Assembly (NCBI RefSeq): GCF_040712315.1 | Contig: NC_134016.1 | Span: 6,684,782 to 6,748,781 of the forward strand | Length of the DNA: 64,000 nucleotides | From: Castanea sativa | Taxonomy: Eukaryota; Streptophyta; Magnoliopsida; Fagales; Fagaceae | Direction of reading: 5' to 3' | Part shown: positions 58,713-64,000 of the stretch, piece by piece | Layout of the letters: each line of letters opens with the position of its first letter | Position numbering within the stretch: position 1 is the stretch's first letter | Program-made: the position numbers and the translations under genes | Notes under the pieces: model-generated | What the model was told of the DNA's origin: nothing | Seen by the model: only the letters and a program-made list of their open reading frames with translations | The model's database searches: none

Positions 58713-59100
58713 CACTACAACAAACAAGACTTATGGTGACGAAACTTTTTCATCACAAAATGTTCTTATTTCGTCACTTAAGACATTTGGTGAAGAAACG
58801 TCATTCATCACCAGATCTCAGTCGCAAAATGTCCTATGGCAAAAATTTCTGTCACTAACTTATCTAATTGTTTTTGATAAAAAAAAATTATAGGTGAAGA
58901 AATTATTTTGTCATTTAATATTTTTTTCATTAATTATTATAATCAGAGACGAAATAAATTCATCACCAATTATTTTTAATTTGTAGTTTTTTTTTATTTG
59001 ACCATATTAGGTGACAAAATATTTCCTCACTAATTTCTGTTTATATTTGGAGTTCAACCGATTGGTGACAAAAATTTTCGTAACCATTTAAAAAAAAATT
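58713..59100. mobile_element. One-ended CACTA-type remnant (partner of 4164-4560)
   Basis: Starts cactacaacaaacaag and carries the ggtgacgaaa/tttcgtcac subterminal repeats. No opposite terminus found before 59280. Confidence 0.5.
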
Positions 59101-59385
59101 ATTTATGTTGTTTACGTTAACCTGTTCATTTCCAATCACATTCATAAACAAATCATTCATACAATCTTTTCCAGCTACATTCATAAACAAATCATCTATA
59201 CAATCTAAAAAGTAAATAAAAAATAATTATCCTATTAAATCCATTAAAATTGTTTACAAAACAATTACCACAATATATAGATGAAAGATGTCTTCCATAC
59301 ATTACAAAAAAAGAAAAAGAAAAAAAAAAAGAGTTCAAGTAGCACCACAAAAAATGTCTTTTTGCTAGTAATCTCATATCTGTCA

Positions 59386-59806
59386 TGGAAAGCATCCCCT
59401 AAAATAAATCAAAGGTTAAGTACAGTAATTTGACATGGTTAAAGGTGATTAGAATTTAATTACTTAGCATAGATTTTTGATTTAGAATTATGAATAACTT
59501 GTTTAGAAGTAGCTCTTTCACCAGCTCTCAATCGTCCATTCCTGAGATTCCAAAAGACATTGTGATTCTCAATTCAGAGCCTTTTGAAGCTTCAGATTTA
59601 GATTTAAACTTAGGAGATTGGAATATCCCTAAGGTCTCCACCCCTTCATTTATTTCTATATCTGTTATATCTTCATTCTCATCCTTGCTTATATTTCCTC
59701 TTTTCTAAAATATTTGTGGTGGTAAGCTTCTTTCTTTTCTCCTGTTCAAAAATTCTGTATTATCAGTATATGTTAACCATTTATCTTCCAATCATCTGCT
59801 TTTATA
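59386..59806 (+). other. 0.4-kb insertion private to copy B with an unrecognised 72-codon ORF
   Basis: Copy A reads directly from tctcatatctg to acaaatataaaaa/taccttcaagc. Copy B has about 420 extra bases. The frame 59490-59708 encodes MNNLFRSSSFTSSQSSIPEI, then DIVILNSEPFEASDLDLNLG and DWNIPKV, ending in a hydrophobic tail. The serine-rich start and DWNIPK phrase look like a retroelement or virus-like N terminus, but I cannot place it in a family. Confidence 0.35.
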
Positions 59807-60456
59807 TATATACCTTCAAGCAAAAACATTAATTATGTTCGACAACTCATAAAAGCTAAGTTGCATAAAGCAAATATATATTTCCAAGTATTATCTAATG
59901 CACACTTACATCTAACTCTCTAACCGTGAATCCTACTAATTTTAACCCTTCATGGTGTAATCCCTTGGAGGAGTAATTCAAGGGTGGATTCTAACCATCT
60001 AAGCCACTATGGTGTAATTTAAGGGTGGATTTAACCATCTAATGTATCCTTGTCATGTGCCCTCACAGGATGCCCAGGCTACTGGTCTTATTGATCACAA
60101 GGCATATCAGTGATGTGTGAATCTGATTGAAGAAGCCTTTGGCCATTATGAGGCAATGTTGATCTGAAGCATTCCCATGAGTTACTAGCTACCAAGGGAG
60201 ACATTGATTTGGATTGGCACGGCTAACAAAATGTTTGTCATTAAGAGTGCTTAATATTTTAGATAGAGGAAAGGTAGCATTGACCGTGTAAATTAATTAT
60301 GAGCATTGTGAAACAATAATTTTCTGGAGGACTTCTACCATATTGACCGTTGAGATATGGTTGAAAGAGAGTATCACTTATTTATACCAAAGTGTATTGT
60401 TGTAAATGTACCATGATGATTACCTTTTACTAGCTACCAATTAGTTGAGTCACCAA

Positions 60457-60491
<35 letters not shown>

Positions 60492-61047
60492 TTTGTTTGT
60501 GAAGCTATATTTGTTATAATAAAATGTGTGATATGAATAATTTATGAGATATATATACATAAAAAAAAAAAGATTTTAACCTTTTATTGGCATCTTTTAA
60601 TGTTGTCACATAAGATCTTTTGAAAATTCACATTTTTTTAATGTCATCATTAAAAAAAAAAAAATCTCACTTTCAGCTTTTAAACTTACAAATAGTGCAA
60701 AACTGTATTAATTTAAACTAACCAGAATTCATCTTCTCTTTAAATATAGCAATCTCACACTAAAAAAATTTAATAAAATATTTAACTATAAAAATATTTT
60801 TTTAAAAAATTATCAAGAAAAATCCTTCCTTCAAGGTCAAGGGAGGATAAATTTCTGTGTGTAAATGACTTTTCTTGAACTAATTTCATGATCTTCTACC
60901 ACACATTCTTTCAATAAGTACTTATCAACAAACTTTTTGAATATTGATTACTATTATTTTCCTTAATAACTCCTCTCCCCCTGGGAAAAAATAAAATAAA
61001 ATTAATAGGTTTTTTATGGTTTGTTATTATAACATATTTGCTACTTT
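59807..61047 (+). other. Duplicated stretch with the decayed coding relic, copy B
   Basis: About 60065-60220 is the partner of the relic at 17130-17290 (QDAQATGLIDHKAYQ, stop, LIEEAFGHYEAMLI, stop). The copy A Helitron is missing here: sequence runs from gagatatatatacat directly to ttttaaccttttattggc near 60575. A T run of about 29 bases is at 60459-60487. Confidence 0.4.
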
Positions 61048-62694
61048 CACTACAAAAAACGGGGTCTATGGCCGCGTTTCAAAAACGCGGCTATAGACCC
61101 CAAAAACGCGGCTATAGGCTATAGCCGCGTTTTCTAGAGCCGCGTTTACAACCGAGGCCTAAGCGGCGCAGCAACAGCCCTGCGGGTCTATAGCCGCGTT
61201 TTTATAACCGCAGCTAAAGGTCAAGCCTAAAGCCGCTTTTTTTAACCACGGCAATAGGCATTGGGTCTATAGCCGCGTTTTTTAAAAACGCGGCTACAGA
61301 CCCACTTTAAGCTGCGTTTGTAACCGCGGCTATAGGTTTTATTAAAAACAAAAAAAAAAATTCTGGGTTTTTTTTTTTCCTCCGAAAATTCAAAATTCAA
61401 ACAAAAAAAAATTCAAAATTAATCACAAACCCAGAAAATCCAAAACCAAACACAAACCCAAAAAATTCAAAATCAAACACAACATACCCACAATACAAAC
61501 ACACCCAAAAAATTCAAAATCAAACACAAACCCATTTAAAAAATTCAAAATCAAACACAAAAGAACAACCTCAAGAACACAAACCCATTTAAACATAAGC
61601 ACTATAGCACAAATTCAAGCACATATCCAAAAAATTCAAAATCAAATAATTCCACCAATGTAAAACCCATACATATAAACACATAAATATTACTCTCAAT
61701 GCTCATAAAGTTTAAATAAAAATAAGCTCTAGCAAAAGTATAATACCCATAAGAAGAATAGAAATTTTTTACCTTAAATAGTAGAGATAGATGAACCTTA
61801 GCTTCTCCAATGAATATTTCCGGTCATCTTTGCTGGAAAAATGAAAAGAACCATTGTGTTGTGTTGAGAGAAAAAGAAAACAATGGATGTGTTTAGAGAA
61901 AAAGAAAAGACAAGAAAAGAAGAACACGGGCATAGAGAGAAAAGATGAGATATTTTGAATTGAGTGGTAGGGATTAAATGGGGTAGGTGGGGGGTCAGGT
62001 CATTACTTTTTTATTTTTTAAAAAGTAGACCTATAGCCGCGTTTTTAAAAACGCGGCTATAGGTCCTACTTTGTTAGAAATATAATATTTTATTCTTCTA
62101 CATATCTCAGGAGTAAAAACGCGGCTATAGGTCCTACTTTGTTAGAAATATAATATTTTATTCTTCTACATATCTCAGCGTACTCTTGTTTTGTTTTTTG
62201 TGTTACCTATGGCCGCGTTTTAAAAAACGCGGCTATAGGTCCTCCATTTAAAAAAAATAATTTAGTCCGCTCAAAGCTCATGCCGAATGTGTATTTGGCC
62301 TGTTACCTATAGTCGCGTTTCTAAAAACGCGGCTATAGCCCCAAAAAAAAATTTATTGGGCTGTACATGCTATGAAGGTGAAAAGTAAAATTTGGCTGGA
62401 CCTATGGCCGCGTTTTCAAAAACGCGGCTATAGGCCCTTAAAAAAACGCAGCTACACACATACAAACACGGCTATAGACCTTACCTAGAGCTGCGTTTTT
62501 TAAAACGGAGCTATAGGTTATGTCTAAAGCTGCGTTTTATAAAAAACGCGGCTAGAGGTTAGGTCTATTGCCGCGTTTCCTAAAAACGCAGCTATAGGTT
62601 TGGTCTATAGCCGCGTTTCTTTGAAACGCGGCTATAGGTCAAGTGTAGCTGCGTTTTTTTTTAAACGCGGCTACAGCCCGCGTTTTTTGTAGTG
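61048..62694. mobile_element. Non-autonomous CACTA (EnSpm) element with palindromic subterminal repeats
   Basis: Ends are CACTACAAAAAACG and its near complement CGTTTTTTGTAGTG, flanked by ttt (61045-61047 and 62695-62697). Copy A has the empty site near 20710 (ttgcttctttttgttgtgtg). Both ends are packed with more than 20 direct and inverted copies of tatagccgcgttttt, many back-to-back, for example a 38-bp perfect palindrome at 62028-62065. A 68-bp segment is tandemly repeated at about 62050-62185. The middle (61330-61960) is AC-rich and non-coding (repeated aaattcaaaatcaaacacaa). No transposase is encoded. Confidence 0.88.
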
Positions 62695-63265
62695 TTTTTT
62701 GTTGGGTGATTAATTAAAATGATGTGGAATATAAATTTGAAAAAAGCAATTTGAATAAAATCGTGTCCTAGAATTTCTGTTAGTTGATCATGCCCATCAC
62801 TTGACAAACTTTCCCTCATAAAAGTATCAAAATATCTCTCTCTCTCTCTCTTGCCTAAACCTAATTATTGCCCCCATATATAGCCAATCAGAGCCCGTAG
62901 CTTTGAAAGAAAACCTATATCCCTACCTTCTTAATTTTTTCTCTATTCGCTTTACATCTCTCTGCCATTGTCATTGTAAATAATTCCACCAATTTCTTTT
63001 CTTTGCTTGGGTTTTCTTTTGAGAAGAATTGTGACCACACCCAAACTCATGCTCAATTTCACAACTTGCTTAAGTGTAATTTTGTGATTGGATTTTAATA
63101 CTTACACATGAGTCGACCTACATAGGAATTTAATAATAAAAAATCTTAGGTGAACCAATCACAATGTGAAACTTAAGCATGTTATGGATTTAGGTATAGA
63201 CTATAGAGTTGGGTGTGTCCCTAGACTTTCTCTTTTCCTTTCTTTTTTCCTTTCAAGCCAAACCA

Positions 63266-63500
63266 TGGCTTTGGATAGTCCCAACATTGATCAATCTCAC
63301 TAGTCATATTACTCTCGTCAATCCAGTCCAGAAAAGAAAAAAAACATGCAAGGCCGATAAGAAGAAGAAGAATCACAATTTTCTAAGAATCACAAGAAGA
63401 CTAGCACTTTTGAGGCATTTATGGCTTGTGACAACTCTACAAAAGTGGAGAGAAATTTGATAGTCTGCAAATTTTGTTTGTGAGGCTTGATTCATTTCAG
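63266..63500 (+). pseudogene. Degenerate coding relic (partner of 21279-21545)
   Basis: The ATG at 63266 opens MALDSPNIDQSH and stops at once. Near 63464 a frame reads LIVCKFCL, stop, GLIHF. Same weak resemblance to a Q-type C2H2 zinc finger as in copy A. Both copies are non-functional. Confidence 0.3.
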
Positions 63501-64000
63501 GGCAAGGTGGAGATAATTGTCAAGTATGACTTGAATTGCACGTCTCTATTAGATGCAAGATCAGATTTGTTTATCCACTAGTGTTGCACACCTTTATAAA
63601 ATACAAGATTAGATTTTTGCGACTTTAACTGCCGCTAGTAGTTTTGGAGTTGGCGTGTTGTTATATGTTTGTGTGTTATCAAAAAAAAAAAAAAAAAAAG
63701 ATTAAATTTTTTTGTTTGGACTTAAATGCTTGACTTTCTTGCATGGATCATTGTGCTGACATTGATTAGGTTTTCCCTTTTTTTTTTTCTTTTTTTTTGC
63801 AGTGTGCGTATATATATAAAAGATGTGGCTTGTTATTCTGAGCGTGTGCAGAGAGTTGTGAATTAATTTGTATTTTTGGGTTGTGTTAGAATACGTCTGC
63901 ATTATTTTGTATTCTTTAAATTTGCTAGTGAAATTTCTTCTTACTCTCATGCTATCCATGAAGGTAGGCTAAAAGCGAATTGTGTAAATCTTTGATGTTC
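63501..64000 (+). other. Duplicated flank, no gene
   Basis: Follows copy A at 21546-21755 and 22227-22446 but without the solo LTR. It contains about 60 bases private to B near 63620-63690 ending in an A run. Confidence 0.6.

Larger units (their letters stand above)
43378..64000 (+). repeat. Segmental duplication, copy B
   Basis: Collinear partner of 1-22446. It contains element B where copy A has an empty site (near 1506-1515), and an empty site (near 59270) where copy A has element A. The duplication continues past the end of the window. Confidence 0.93.

Overview
The window is eukaryotic, AT-rich, TE-dense plant DNA with spliced genes, almost certainly from a eudicot tree or shrub. The DUF4283 fragment and the TE styles look like Fagaceae to me, but that is an impression and was not tested. 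There is no bacterial-type gene organisation, no CRISPR array and no rRNA; no tRNA gene was recognised.

Large-scale layout. The window holds about one and a half units of a direct segmental duplication: bases 1 to about 22446 (copy A) align with 43378 to 64000 (copy B), an offset near 43.4 kb. Sampled unique stretches differ by roughly 6-7%. The two copies act as mutual empty sites, so many insertions have exact edges. Copy A alone carries a SINE (1641-1815), a MITE-like insert (2221-2417), a Helitron (17599-20101) with a nested SINE, and a solo LTR (21755-22221). Copy B alone carries a probable solo LTR (44585-45381), a 0.4 kb insert near 59.4-59.8 kb and a CACTA element (61048-62694).

Two related Ty3/gypsy retrotransposons of the Tat type were inserted independently at different points of the duplication: element A at 4794-16745 (11.95 kb, LTRs about 2.8% divergent, TSD ATATA) and element B at 45699-57207 (11.5 kb, 717-bp LTRs with about six differences, TSD GTTAC). 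Each has LTR, PBS, gag-protease, an in-frame UAG followed by CAA UUA (a viral-type readthrough context), pol (RT, decayed RNase H, second complete RNase H, integrase), a 150/151-bp tandem array (10 versus 7 copies), a convergent three-exon antisense gene (770 codons, PKKKRK nuclear signal, coiled coil), PPT and LTR. Gag-pro is intact only in B and the antisense gene only in A, so neither element looks autonomous.

The region between the duplication arms (22.4-43.4 kb) carries host-gene remains. These are an ankyrin-repeat/PGG-domain (ACD6/ITN1-like) gene on the minus strand (23.6-30.3 kb) broken by an 8-bp near-tandem duplication and cut by a gypsy LTR; a 190-bp inverted repeat upstream of it; a DUF4283 fragment; an unprocessed BMS1-like ribosome-biogenesis pseudogene (34.49-35.45 kb); several MITEs; and a first exon on the minus strand at 43166-43281 that resembles plant TBC1D22/Gyp1-like GTPase-activating proteins. 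No host protein-coding gene in the window appears complete.
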